From: Petrotoga sp. UBA5851 | GTDB lineage: Bacteria; Thermotogota; Thermotogae; Petrotogales; Petrotogaceae | Length of the DNA: 10,761 nucleotides | Reading direction: 5' to 3' | NCBI GenBank assembly: GCA_002431635.1 | Contig: DJGH01000029.1 | Location: 2,754-13,514, forward strand | Shown: in pieces, positions 1-6,670 of the stretch | How the letters are laid out: each line of letters starts with the position of its first letter | Position numbering within the stretch: the stretch's first letter is position 1 | Position numbers and translations under genes: made by a program | The notes under the pieces: model-generated | What the model was told of the DNA's origin: nothing | The model's input: only the letters and a program-made list of their open reading frames with translations | Databases searched by the model: none

Positions 1-1
1 A

Positions 2-610
2 AGACCGCTGGATAATATCAATTACTTCCTGGGTATATCTATTGCAATAGGTTCTGCAATTATAATTACAGCTATGTTTACTCACACAGTAAACATGTTT
101 ATTATAGGCAGAGCAAAAGAAGCTGTGTTTGATCCTAACGGCATAAGTGGATTTGGACTTTACTTTACATTTTTATGGGTTGCAGTCTATTTTTTTATGA
201 CAGGAAAATTTCTATACTTCCTTATCTATCCTGCAGGAGTATTTGTATTTATGATTTTACTTAAAGAAATCATTTTTGGGGAAGGATCTTTTTTGATGCG
301 CTTTATTCAGGGATTTTTTGAACTTTTTGAAGTGCTGATATCGTATCTTACAAATACCCTTTCATTTATACGCCTTGGTGCTTTTGCCCTTAATCATGCA
401 GGACTTTTTATGGCATTTTATATGATGTCACAAATGACTCAGAATAAAGGACTCTCTTTTTTAATCCTTGTATTAGGCAATATCCTTATAATCGTTCTTG
501 AAGGTGTGATTGTTTTTATTCAGGCTCTGCGTCTTCAGATGTACGAATACTTTTCGAGATTCTATAACGGAAATGGAAGATTTTTTAATCCTGACAGATA
601 TAAACTCTAA
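2..610 (+). CDS. ntpI: V/A-type ATPase subunit I (a-subunit homologue), C-terminal part
   Basis: This is the membrane stator subunit that forms the ion half-channels beside the rotor ring and anchors the peripheral stalks. The frame is open from base 2, so the start and the cytoplasmic N-terminal half lie outside the window; 202 residues are visible. Several hydrophobic segments are present. The diagnostic segment reads SFIRLGAFALNHAG, whose Arg (codon 371-373) corresponds to the essential Arg that faces the rotor carboxylate in this family. The C-terminus (FIQALRLQMYEYFSRFY, then a Gly/Phe/Pro-rich tail) is the usual subunit I ending. It is first in the visible operon, 19 nt before the K gene. 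Family assignment is secure. Whether the missing N-terminal half is intact cannot be seen. Confidence 0.93.
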   Translation, partial: RPLDNINYFLGISIAIGSAIIITAMFTHTVNMFIIGRAKEAVFDPNGISGFGLYFTFLWVAVYFFMTGKFLYFLIYPAGVFVFMILLKEIIFGEGSFLMRFIQGFFELFEVLISYLTNTLSFIRLGAFALNHAGLFMAFYMMSQMTQNKGLSFLILVLGNILIIVLEGVIVFIQALRLQMYEYFSRFYNGNGRFFNPDRYKL

Positions 611-629
611 CACTTATCGGAGGTGGGAT

Positions 630-1061
630 ATGGTTGGTCTGATAACGGTTTCATGTGTTTTCCTTTTTACAGTAGGAACTGGTATCTTCTTGGGTAAAAA
701 ACCGCATCTTGCGAAAAAGATCGGTAAGTTAATTCTTAAAATAAACATTACAGTCTTCTTTTTTGCTGTTTTTATGTCGGCTTTTCTTCTATTTCCTTCA
801 ACAGGCTTCTCGCAGGAACAGACGGTTCAGACAGCTTCGGCATCTTCTGTTTCCTCCATGGCATTTTTAGCTGCAGCAGTAGCCGTGTCAGCATCTTCTA
901 TAGGTGCTGCAATTGCAGTAGCAGCTGTTGGCTCTGCAGCAATGGGCGCTATAAGTGAAAAACCGGAACTTTTTGGCAGATCAATTCTATACGTTGGTTT
1001 GGCAGAAGGAATAGCTATATATGGACTAATAATAGCAATAATGATTCTGGGAAAGGTTTAA
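630..1061 (+). CDS. ntpK: V/A-type ATPase subunit K (proteolipid, c-ring)
   Basis: This is the rotor-ring proteolipid that carries the translocated ion. I place the start at 630 because GGAGG at 619-623 lies 6 nt upstream; an earlier in-frame ATG at 510 would overlap subunit I and has no such site. The product is 143 residues. Residues 77-108 form an Ala/Gly-rich helix, and 117-141 form a second helix with the ion-binding Glu126 in the context LAEGIAIYGL. This is a normal c-type hairpin with a cytoplasmic loop around 109-116. Before it are two extra hydrophobic segments (about 2-21 and 37-58) joined by a Lys-rich loop (23-33), then a polar stretch (60-75). The protein therefore has four predicted membrane helices but one carboxylate. 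The first pair could be a degenerate c hairpin or an added targeting segment. The Thr-Gln pair seen in the Na+-binding Enterococcus hirae proteolipid is not evident beside Glu126, so ion specificity is open. Confidence 0.9.
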   Translation: MVGLITVSCVFLFTVGTGIFLGKKPHLAKKIGKLILKINITVFFFAVFMSAFLLFPSTGFSQEQTVQTASASSVSSMAFLAAAVAVSASSIGAAIAVAAVGSAAMGAISEKPELFGRSILYVGLAEGIAIYGLIIAIMILGKV

Positions 1062-1062
1062 T

Positions 1063-1386
1063 ATGAAGTACTTTTTACTAAGTGATAATATCGATACTCA
1101 TGTTGGAATGAATCTTGCAGGAGTTGAAGGTGTTATTGTACACAGTGTACCAGATGCGTTAAAAGCTTTTTCGGACATTATAAAAGATAAAGATATTGGA
1201 GTACTCCTGATAACAGAGCTAGTACAGTCTTTTATTAAGGAAGAAATAAAAATTCACAAACTTTCGGGAAAAATTCCACTTATATTTATTATTCCGGATA
1301 GACATGGGTGGCGCGGAGATAAAAATTTCATTACATCCCATGTAGAGAATGCTATTGGAGTGAAAATAAATGATACAGATGGATGA
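1063..1386 (+). CDS. ntpG: V/A-type ATPase subunit F (central stalk)
   Basis: Small central-stalk subunit of 107 residues, the normal size for the family, that binds subunit D inside the A3B3 head and modulates coupling. The fold signature is visible: an N-terminal beta strand followed by SDN, a GVEG turn, the buried strand IGVLLITE near residues 45-52, and the PLIFIIPDRHG strand-turn near 71-81. The start follows the K stop codon by one base, with AAAGG at 1052-1056 inside the end of the K gene as its ribosome site, so the pair is probably translationally coupled. Its last 17 bases overlap the start of the E gene. The Enterococcus name NtpG refers to this subunit; other schemes call it AtpF or subunit F. 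Confidence 0.88.
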   Translation: MKYFLLSDNIDTHVGMNLAGVEGVIVHSVPDALKAFSDIIKDKDIGVLLITELVQSFIKEEIKIHKLSGKIPLIFIIPDRHGWRGDKNFITSHVENAIGVKINDTDG

Positions 1387-1948
1387 GAAAGTTCAGAAAC
1401 TTCTGAATCTTATACAAACAAAGTATCACACAGACGAAGAAGCTTTAAAAAAGCAGTATGAAAAAAGAATATCTGAATTGGAAAAAAAATATGAAAAAGA
1501 TATTCAAACAGAAACAATTGAAATATATCTAAATGAACAAGAAACTGTGAGAACTATCGAAAAGAAAGGCTTTCGTGAATCTGAAATGTTCTATAATAAA
1601 GAAAAATTAAAACTCATTAATACTTTTATAGAAAGACTTATGGCTGAGATTAAAGAAAAGATCATTAACAGCAATTTTGAAAAGAAAAGAAATATATATC
1701 TTCTCCTTTTTAACCAGGCTCTATTGCTTACAAAAGATGTATACACTATATCTTGCAGCAAAGATGATTATGAGCTTATAAAAAGTTTTTCGGAAGATAA
1801 AAAAATACTTATTGACAGTACACTTTCGGGCTCTATAGTACTTGATTGTGGCAAATACAAGATCAAAAGCACCATAGATATGTTTTTGAACCAGTATACT
1901 CCAATGATATATGATTTTGTTATAAAATGGATGGAGGAATACCGATGA
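1370..1948 (+). CDS. ntpE: V/A-type ATPase subunit E (peripheral stalk)
   Basis: Peripheral-stalk subunit of 192 residues that ties the A3B3 head to subunit I as a long coiled coil with a G/H partner. The first 80 or so residues are highly charged, rich in Glu and Lys with heptad-like spacing and no prolines. The rest is a mixed alpha/beta domain with a GSIVLDCGKYKIKSTID strand region, matching the C-terminal domain that contacts the head in this family. I prefer the ATG at 1370 because GGAG at 1357-1360 is 9 nt upstream; a second in-frame ATG at 1379 is further from it. The gene overlaps subunit F by 17 nt, and its TGA overlaps the subunit A start as ATGA at 1945-1948. Primary sequence of this family is weakly conserved, so the call rests partly on position and architecture. 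Confidence 0.82.
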   Translation: MIQMDEKVQKLLNLIQTKYHTDEEALKKQYEKRISELEKKYEKDIQTETIEIYLNEQETVRTIEKKGFRESEMFYNKEKLKLINTFIERLMAEIKEKIINSNFEKKRNIYLLLFNQALLLTKDVYTISCSKDDYELIKSFSEDKKILIDSTLSGSIVLDCGKYKIKSTIDMFLNQYTPMIYDFVIKWMEEYR

Positions 1949-3717
1949 CAGTTTATCAGATAAATGGTCCTGTTGTTATTGCCACTGGAGCAACAGATAC
2001 TTTTCTTAATGAAATGGTAAAAGTTGGCAACAAAAAACTTACCGGAGAAGTAATCGCTATAAATGGAGATATGGCAACAATACAAGTTTATGAAGAAACT
2101 TCAATGCTTAAACCGGGAGAAGTTATATTACCAAGCGGGAAGATGCTTAGTGCTGTTTTGGGACCTGGAATGATTGGAAATATTTATGACGGAATACAAC
2201 GTCCTTTGAAAGAACTGTACTCTATGTCGGGTGATTTCATTGGAAGAGGTCTTGATGCATGGCCAATTGACATTCAAAGGATATGGGATGTGCAGATATT
2301 CAAAGATATTGGTGACAAAGTTTCTGAGGGAGAAATCTATGCAGCTTTGAAAGAAAGTCCCAGCATTGAACACAGGCTTTTGGTACCCCAAGGAGTTAAT
2401 GGAATAGTTAAATCTGTGGAAAAATCTTCGCGACACAAAGTTACAGATACACTAATGACTGTAGAAACAGACGAAACAACAGTTGAATTGAAAATGTATC
2501 AGGAGCATCCGGTAAGGATACCTAGAAAGTTAAAAGAACAGTATTCAACAAATACCCCACTTATTACCGGACAAAGAGCAATAGATATTTTTTTCCCGAT
2601 AAGTAAAGGTGGAACTGCTGCCATACCAGGAGGATTCGGAACAGGAAAAACCATGACTCAACATCAACTTGCTAAATGGGCAGATGCTGATGTAATAGTT
2701 TATATCGGCTGCGGAGAACGTGGAAATGAAATGACTGAGGTTCTTAACGATTTTCCTGAACTTAAAGATCCAAAAACAAACAACTCTCTTATGGACAGAA
2801 CAGTCTTAATTGCAAATACCTCTAATATGCCTGTTTCTGCACGTGAGGCAAGTATATATACCGGTATTACAATAGCAGAATATTACAGGGATATGGGATA
2901 TGATGTTGCAGTTATGGCTGATTCCACATCGCGTTGGGCCGAGGCACTCCGTGAGCTTTCAGGACGATTAGAGGAAATGCCTGCAGAAGAGGGTTATCCT
3001 TCTTATCTTTCCTCCCGAATAGCCCAATTTTATGAACGAGCCGGAATAGGTGAGACTTTTAGCGGGAAAGAGGGCTCTATTACAATAATAGGAGCAGTCT
3101 CTCCTGCTGGAGGAGATTTTTCAGAACCGGTAACTCAAAATACCAAACGATACGTTAAAACTTTCTGGGGACTTGACAGAAATCTCGCTTATTCAAGACA
3201 TTACCCATCGATAAACTGGCTTACAAGTTATAGCGAATATTTAAATGAGCTTGATTTGTGGTTTGACAAAAATGTAGACATCAGATGGTCAGAGTACAGA
3301 AAAAAAGCCATGAGCCTTCTTTCCGAAGATGATCGTTTAGGCAGGATTATACGTATTGTTGGTGAAAGTGTTCTGGCTGATGAACAAAAGATTATAGTTC
3401 AGGTCAGTTCCTTTTTAAAAGTTGGGATTTTACAGCAAAATGCATTTAGCGCAGGAGATTCTTTCTGTTCTTTAAAAAAACAATTCCGGCTGCTGAAGAC
3501 CACCATTGATTTTTACAATAGATCCATAGTATTTATTAAAAACGGAGTTGCCATAAGTGCTGTACTGGTTGCAGACATTATATCAAAAGTCCGAAGAATG
3601 AAAGAAGATCTCAATAGTGATGACGAGTTTGACGGATTAGATAAACTTATAGATGAGCATTTCTCAAAAATAGAAAAAACCTATAATCTTATCCCTCAAT
3701 CGGGAGTTAAAAAATGA
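1945..3717 (+). CDS. ntpA: V/A-type ATPase catalytic subunit A
   Basis: Catalytic nucleotide-binding subunit of the cytoplasmic head; three copies alternate with B. The start at 1945 is chosen over the in-frame ATG at 1927 because GGAGG at 1933-1937 sits 7 nt before it, the resulting N-terminus (MTVYQINGPVV) is the family one, and ATGA couples it to subunit E. The product is 590 residues, within the usual range. Visible elements are the N-terminal barrel, the roughly 90-residue insertion that separates A from F-type beta subunits, the P-loop GGFGTGKT at 229-236 with catalytic-site Lys235, GERGNE at 257-262 containing the expected catalytic Glu, the DSTSRWAEALRE stretch ending near 337, and EEMPAEEGYP at 343-352. 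All key residues look intact. Gap to the B gene is 9 nt. Confidence 0.98.
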   Translation: MTVYQINGPVVIATGATDTFLNEMVKVGNKKLTGEVIAINGDMATIQVYEETSMLKPGEVILPSGKMLSAVLGPGMIGNIYDGIQRPLKELYSMSGDFIGRGLDAWPIDIQRIWDVQIFKDIGDKVSEGEIYAALKESPSIEHRLLVPQGVNGIVKSVEKSSRHKVTDTLMTVETDETTVELKMYQEHPVRIPRKLKEQYSTNTPLITGQRAIDIFFPISKGGTAAIPGGFGTGKTMTQHQLAKWADADVIVYIGCGERGNEMTEVLNDFPELKDPKTNNSLMDRTVLIANTSNMPVSAREASIYTGITIAEYYRDMGYDVAVMADSTSRWAEALRELSGRLEEMPAEEGYPSYLSSRIAQFYERAGIGETFSGKEGSITIIGAVSPAGGDFSEPVTQNTKRYVKTFWGLDRNLAYSRHYPSINWLTSYSEYLNELDLWFDKNVDIRWSEYRKKAMSLLSEDDRLGRIIRIVGESVLADEQKIIVQVSSFLKVGILQQNAFSAGDSFCSLKKQFRLLKTTIDFYNRSIVFIKNGVAISAVLVADIISKVRRMKEDLNSDDEFDGLDKLIDEHFSKIEKTYNLIPQSGVKK

Positions 3718-3726
3718 GGCGCTATT

Positions 3727-5109
3727 ATGGCAATCCGCGAATATGAAGGGATTAACAAACTGTATGGACCACTTATTGTTATGGATTATGTTGAGTGCTT
3801 TTATGATGAGTTAGTTGAAATACAGTACGGTCGCGATATTTTACTAGGAAAAGTTATTACTTCCGGTATCGATTCAACAGTTATCCAGATTTTTGGAAAC
3901 GGAACAGGACTAAATATCCATAAAACATTGGTTAGATTTACCGGCAACCCAATAGAAATGAAAGTATCTCCTCAAATTCTTTCAAGAATTTTTGATGGAC
4001 TAGGACGACCTATTGACGGATTGGGTAATGTGATATCAACACAGAGCAGAGATATCAACGGATATGCAATAAATCCTTACATACGCGAATACCCTAAAAA
4101 TTTTATTGAAACAGGTATATCAGCTATAGACGGAATGCTCACTCTCATAAGGGGACAAAAGCTTCCGATCTTTTCCGGAAATGGTTTGAATCACAACAAA
4201 CTTGCTGTTCAAATAGCAAAACAAGCAAAAATTAAGACCTCAGAAGATTTTTCAATAGTTTTTGCAGCAATAGGTCTTAAAAAAGATGATGCAGATTTTA
4301 TCATTAAAACCCTATCTCAAAACAATATTTCAAAAAATATGGTAATTTTTCTTAACCTAGCTAGCGATCCTGTACCTGAACGCATCGCAACCCCAAGAAT
4401 CGCACTTACTGTTGCGGAGTATTTAGCCTTTGATTTGAATAAACATGTCCTTGTTATTTTATGCGATATGACAAACTATTGTGAAGCCTTAAGAGAAATT
4501 TCCAACTACAGGCAGGAAGTTCCAGGAAGGAAAGGTTTTCCAGGCTATCTTTACAGCGACCTCGCAAGTCTTTACGAAAGAGCCGGCATGATAAAAGGAA
4601 AATCCGGTTCAGTTACTCAGATCCCGATTATTTCAATGCCAAATGACGATATAACCCATCCTATTCCAGATCTTACAGGCTTTATTACAGAAGGTCAGAT
4701 AGTTTTTTCACGCGAACTCCATCGTAAAGACATATATCCTCCGATAAATATTCTACCTTCCTTGTCTCGTCTCATGAAAGACGGAATAGGAAATGGCTTT
4801 ACCAGAGAAGATCATTCTGATGTTTCCGGACAGCTTTTTGCCGCATACTCTAAAGTAATAGAAATAAGATCTCTTGCATCAATTATAGGCGAGGAAGAAC
4901 TTTCAGACTCCGATAAAAAATATCTTGTTTTTGGAAAAGACTTCGAAGAAAACTTTATAAATCAAGGATTCAACGAATACAGAACATTTGAACATACTAT
5001 ACAACTTATGTGGAAAATGCTCTCACTTCTTGATATCTCAGAACTTACAAGAATTAAACCAGAGTATATTAAGACTTACCATCCAAGTAATATTCAAAGG
5101 ACACTCTGA
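3727..5109 (+). CDS. ntpB: V/A-type ATPase regulatory subunit B
   Basis: Non-catalytic partner of subunit A in the hexameric head, 460 residues as expected. The N-terminus (REYEGINKLYGPLIVM) is typical. As in other B subunits the P-loop is absent: the equivalent position, from residue 147, reads LPIFSGNGLNHNKLA, the family's degenerate non-catalytic version. Other signatures are DMTNYCEALREIS, EVPGRKGFPGYLYSDLASLYERAG (read as two adjoining blocks) and PPINILPSLSRLM. The C-terminal helical domain is present. Ribosome site GAGG at 3716-3719 overlaps the stop of the A gene and lies 7 nt from the start, so expression is probably coupled. The D gene follows after 2 nt. Nothing appears truncated. 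Confidence 0.97.
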   Translation: MAIREYEGINKLYGPLIVMDYVECFYDELVEIQYGRDILLGKVITSGIDSTVIQIFGNGTGLNIHKTLVRFTGNPIEMKVSPQILSRIFDGLGRPIDGLGNVISTQSRDINGYAINPYIREYPKNFIETGISAIDGMLTLIRGQKLPIFSGNGLNHNKLAVQIAKQAKIKTSEDFSIVFAAIGLKKDDADFIIKTLSQNNISKNMVIFLNLASDPVPERIATPRIALTVAEYLAFDLNKHVLVILCDMTNYCEALREISNYRQEVPGRKGFPGYLYSDLASLYERAGMIKGKSGSVTQIPIISMPNDDITHPIPDLTGFITEGQIVFSRELHRKDIYPPINILPSLSRLMKDGIGNGFTREDHSDVSGQLFAAYSKVIEIRSLASIIGEEELSDSDKKYLVFGKDFEENFINQGFNEYRTFEHTIQLMWKMLSLLDISELTRIKPEYIKTYHPSNIQRTL

Positions 5110-5111
5110 TT

Positions 5112-5738
5112 ATGATATTTAAAGAATCTGTTCCAACTAAAGGGAATCTAATTAATCTTAAAGAGCAGTATTCATTAGCAAAGGAAGGTTATGAGCTTCT
5201 GCAAAGGAAGAGAAACATACTTCTGCATGAACTAATAAATCTTATTGAAAGAGCTTCTATTATTCAGCAACAGATACTTCTGATTTTCTCACAGGCATAC
5301 GATGCACTTCAGAATGCAGCACTTGATATCGGAATGGAGTTCATAGATGAAATATCTCATTCTGTAACAATTGAAAACTCAATAGATATAAGATTCCGAA
5401 GCGTTATGGGAATAGAAGTACCAGAGGTTTATGCTATGGTAAAAAAGAAGGAAGTACAGATGCCTTACGGAATATACAGAACAAACTCTTCATTGGATAG
5501 AGCATACATAGGATTTACTAAAGCTCTGGAACTTGCAACTAATGCAGCCATGATTGAAAATGCTGTTTATAGGTTGGCTTATGAAGCTAAACGCACACAA
5601 AAACGTGTAAGCTCCCTTGAAAATATAGTTATTCCGTCGCTCGAAGAAGGAATTAAGGATATTCAAACAGCTTTGGAAGAAATTGAAAGGGAAGAATTTT
5701 TTAAATTAAAAAAATTGAAAAAACAGGAATTGCCATAG
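5112..5738 (+). CDS. ntpD: V/A-type ATPase subunit D (central rotor shaft)
   Basis: Rotor shaft of 208 residues that threads the A3B3 head as a long antiparallel coiled coil, functionally analogous to F-type gamma. The N-terminal helix begins VPTKGNLINLKEQYSLAKEG followed by LLQRKRNILLHEL, which is the family signature. The C-terminal helix (about 145-208) is a charged coiled coil running through KRTQKRVSSLENIVIP to a Lys-rich end. The middle holds the short beta/loop region. AAAGGA at 5096-5101, inside the end of the B gene, is the likely ribosome site. It is the last gene of the operon: a hairpin at 5753-5789 follows and the next genes run in the opposite direction. Confidence 0.95.
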   Translation: MIFKESVPTKGNLINLKEQYSLAKEGYELLQRKRNILLHELINLIERASIIQQQILLIFSQAYDALQNAALDIGMEFIDEISHSVTIENSIDIRFRSVMGIEVPEVYAMVKKKEVQMPYGIYRTNSSLDRAYIGFTKALELATNAAMIENAVYRLAYEAKRTQKRVSSLENIVIPSLEEGIKDIQTALEEIEREEFFKLKKLKKQELP

Positions 5739-5752
5739 ACTTTTCTTCAATA

Positions 5753-5789
5753 AAAATAAATAAAGACCATAATGGCCTTTATTTATTTT
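5753..5789. terminator. Bidirectional intrinsic terminator between ntpD and the DUF1292-like gene
   Basis: The arm 5753-5769 pairs with 5773-5789 around a TAA loop, giving a 17-bp stem with one A/C mismatch. It is A-rich on the left and T-rich on the right, so both strands produce a hairpin ending in a U-rich run. It lies between convergent genes, and the stop codon of the minus-strand gene (5779-5781) is inside the right arm. The stem has only a few G-C pairs, so efficiency is uncertain. Confidence 0.75.
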
Positions 5790-6111
5790 CCTGATCATCT
5801 TCTTCTATAAATTCAAGATCATCTTCTTCTATTTCCTCTTCATCCTGAAGTTCTTCCCACTTTGAAGAAATCTTCTCAAACTCCTTATCATCTTCAATGG
5901 AGTCTATTATAACCTCTTCACCGTTTTTTGCCACCTTAAAAGCTACTGTATCGCCGAATGTAAGCTCCTCAGGATTGTCGTTTTCTTCGTTTACAAAAGC
6001 TTCATTACATATCCAGTAAGTACTTCCGTCCATTTCTATTTCCTTTAAAAGCATAAAACTATGTTCTTCGCCTTCTTCATTGTTAATCGTAAAAAGTTCA
6101 AATTCCTGCAT
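5779..6111 (-). CDS. Small acidic DUF1292-like protein
   Basis: This encodes a soluble protein of 110 residues with no signal peptide or membrane segment. The first 75 or so residues look like the DUF1292 fold: FELFTINNEEGEEHSF, then a strand with DGSTYWIC, then strands ending EEVIIDSIEDDKEFEKI, where the IEDDKEF block is the recognisable part. The last 25 residues are almost entirely Glu and Asp. DUF1292 proteins (YrzB-type) have no established biochemical role that I can name, so I give no function. The start is supported by GGAGGG on the minus strand at 6118-6123, 6 nt upstream. It has its own leader downstream of the HU terminator, so it is probably a separate transcript. Homology is from pattern recognition only. 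Confidence 0.75.
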   Translation of the reverse strand: MQEFELFTINNEEGEEHSFMLLKEIEMDGSTYWICNEAFVNEENDNPEELTFGDTVAFKVAKNGEEVIIDSIEDDKEFEKISSKWEELQDEEEIEEDDLEFIEEDDQENK

Positions 6112-6123
6112 TCTTTTCCCTCC

Positions 6124-6196
6124 GTTTTCTCTATTTTATATAGTTTATAATAAATTTGATTACTATTGTTCTCAGTAAATGTAAATTAATATTTAC
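6124..6196 (-). promoter_or_regulatory. Leader and probable promoter region of the DUF1292-like gene
   Basis: Very AT-rich gap between the HU terminator and the DUF1292-like gene. On the minus strand it contains several -10-like hexamers (TATTAT, TATAAA, TATATAAAAT) about 20-40 nt before the ribosome site, but none has a convincing -35 at 16-18 nt. At 6175-6186 the plus strand has GTAAAT twice in tandem, with an inverted ATTTAC at 6191-6196. A promoter is expected here; I cannot fix its position. Confidence 0.35.
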
Positions 6197-6227
6197 AAAA
6201 AAAGGAGGTTAATAATTTAACCCCCTT
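6196..6227 (-). terminator. Rho-independent terminator of the HU gene
   Basis: On the minus strand, five nucleotides after the HU stop codon, AAGGGGGTTAA (6217-6227) pairs with TTAACCTCCTT (6202-6212) across a 4-nt loop. This gives an 11-bp stem with one G-U pair, followed by a run of seven T (overlapping the stem base, 6197-6203). It is a classical intrinsic terminator separating HU from the next gene. Confidence 0.88.
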
Positions 6228-6232
6228 AGTGA

Positions 6233-6508
6233 TTATTTGTGGACCTTTTCTTTTAAATCGTTTCCGGGTTTAAACTTCGGAACTTTCCTTGCAGGTATTT
6301 TAATTTCTTTCTTGGTCTGAGGATTTACGCCCTTTCTTGCTTTTCTGGAAGAAACAGTGAACGTACCGAAACCGACAAGCTTAACGTCCTCGCCCTCTGC
6401 CAGTTTATCTGATACAAGTTCAATGAAAGAATCCACAAACTCCATAGTATCCTTTTTGGAAAAACCTACCTTCTCTGATAAAACATCTACAAGTTCTTTT
6501 TTGTTCAT
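6233..6508 (-). CDS. hup: Nucleoid-associated DNA-binding protein HU
   Basis: HU-family histone-like protein of 91 residues, which binds and bends DNA as a dimer in the nucleoid. The start is the ATG at 6506-6508 (MNKKELVDVL), supported by GGGAGGTG at 6515-6522 six nt upstream and by family length. A longer in-frame start at 6562 would sit inside the promoter and add 18 non-family residues. Helices 1-2 are followed by the signature VGFGTFTVSSRKARKGVNPQ, including the conserved arm-base GFGTF and the NPQT turn that intercalates DNA in this family, then IPARKVPKFKPGNDLKEKV at the end. HU rather than IHF is favoured by overall resemblance, especially to Thermotoga HU. It has its own promoter and terminator, so it is monocistronic. 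Confidence 0.96.
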   Translation of the reverse strand: MNKKELVDVLSEKVGFSKKDTMEFVDSFIELVSDKLAEGEDVKLVGFGTFTVSSRKARKGVNPQTKKEIKIPARKVPKFKPGNDLKEKVHK

Positions 6509-6552
6509 TTGCTGCACCTCCCATGAATATACTTCAAAATCACACGAAGTAA

Positions 6553-6581
6553 ATTCTATCACAAAAAAAAGATAACTTCAA
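6553..6581 (-). promoter_or_regulatory. Sigma-70-type promoter of the HU gene
   Basis: On the minus strand, TTGAAG (6576-6581) and TAGAAT (6553-6558) are separated by exactly 17 nt that include a run of eight T. Matches to the TTGACA/TATAAT consensus are 4/6 and 5/6. It predicts a transcript start near 6546 and a leader of about 38 nt carrying the strong ribosome site. Confidence 0.75.
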
Positions 6582-6606
6582 GCCTAAATATGCGGTTTCC
6601 AACTTA

Positions 6607-6636
6607 TTATCAAAATTATCAGGCATTTGATATAAT
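6607..6636 (+). promoter_or_regulatory. Sigma-70-type promoter of purH
   Basis: A perfect TATAAT at 6631-6636 is preceded, 18 nt upstream, by TTATCA (6607-6612), a 4/6 match to the -35 box. The predicted start near 6643 leaves a leader of under 30 nt, too short for a purine riboswitch. It lies back to back with the HU promoter, the two -35 boxes being about 25 nt apart, so a regulator binding between could affect both genes. Confidence 0.65.
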
Positions 6637-6670
6637 ATAGTAAAAGATAAAATTTTAGGAGGAGTGAGCG

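Noticed and set aside
510..629. Longer N-terminus for subunit K starting at 510
   Set aside because: It would overlap the conserved C-terminus of subunit I by about 100 nt. The ATG at 630 has a strong ribosome site and family-like length.
1768..2436. Two open minus-strand frames (about 100 codons each) opposite subunits E and A
   Set aside because: They lie wholly opposite well-supported ATPase genes, have no ribosome site or family resemblance, and are explained by low-GC codon use on the other strand.
6509..6562. Longer N-terminus for HU starting at 6562
   Set aside because: The extra 18 residues are not HU-like and would be encoded across the predicted -10 box, whereas the ATG at 6508 has an excellent ribosome site.
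6357..6575. Plus-strand 72-codon frame opposite HU
   Set aside because: Ser/Thr-rich antisense shadow of the HU gene with no start signal.
6637..6670. A purine riboswitch before purH
   Set aside because: The leader from the predicted start to the ATG is under 30 nt, too short for any aptamer.
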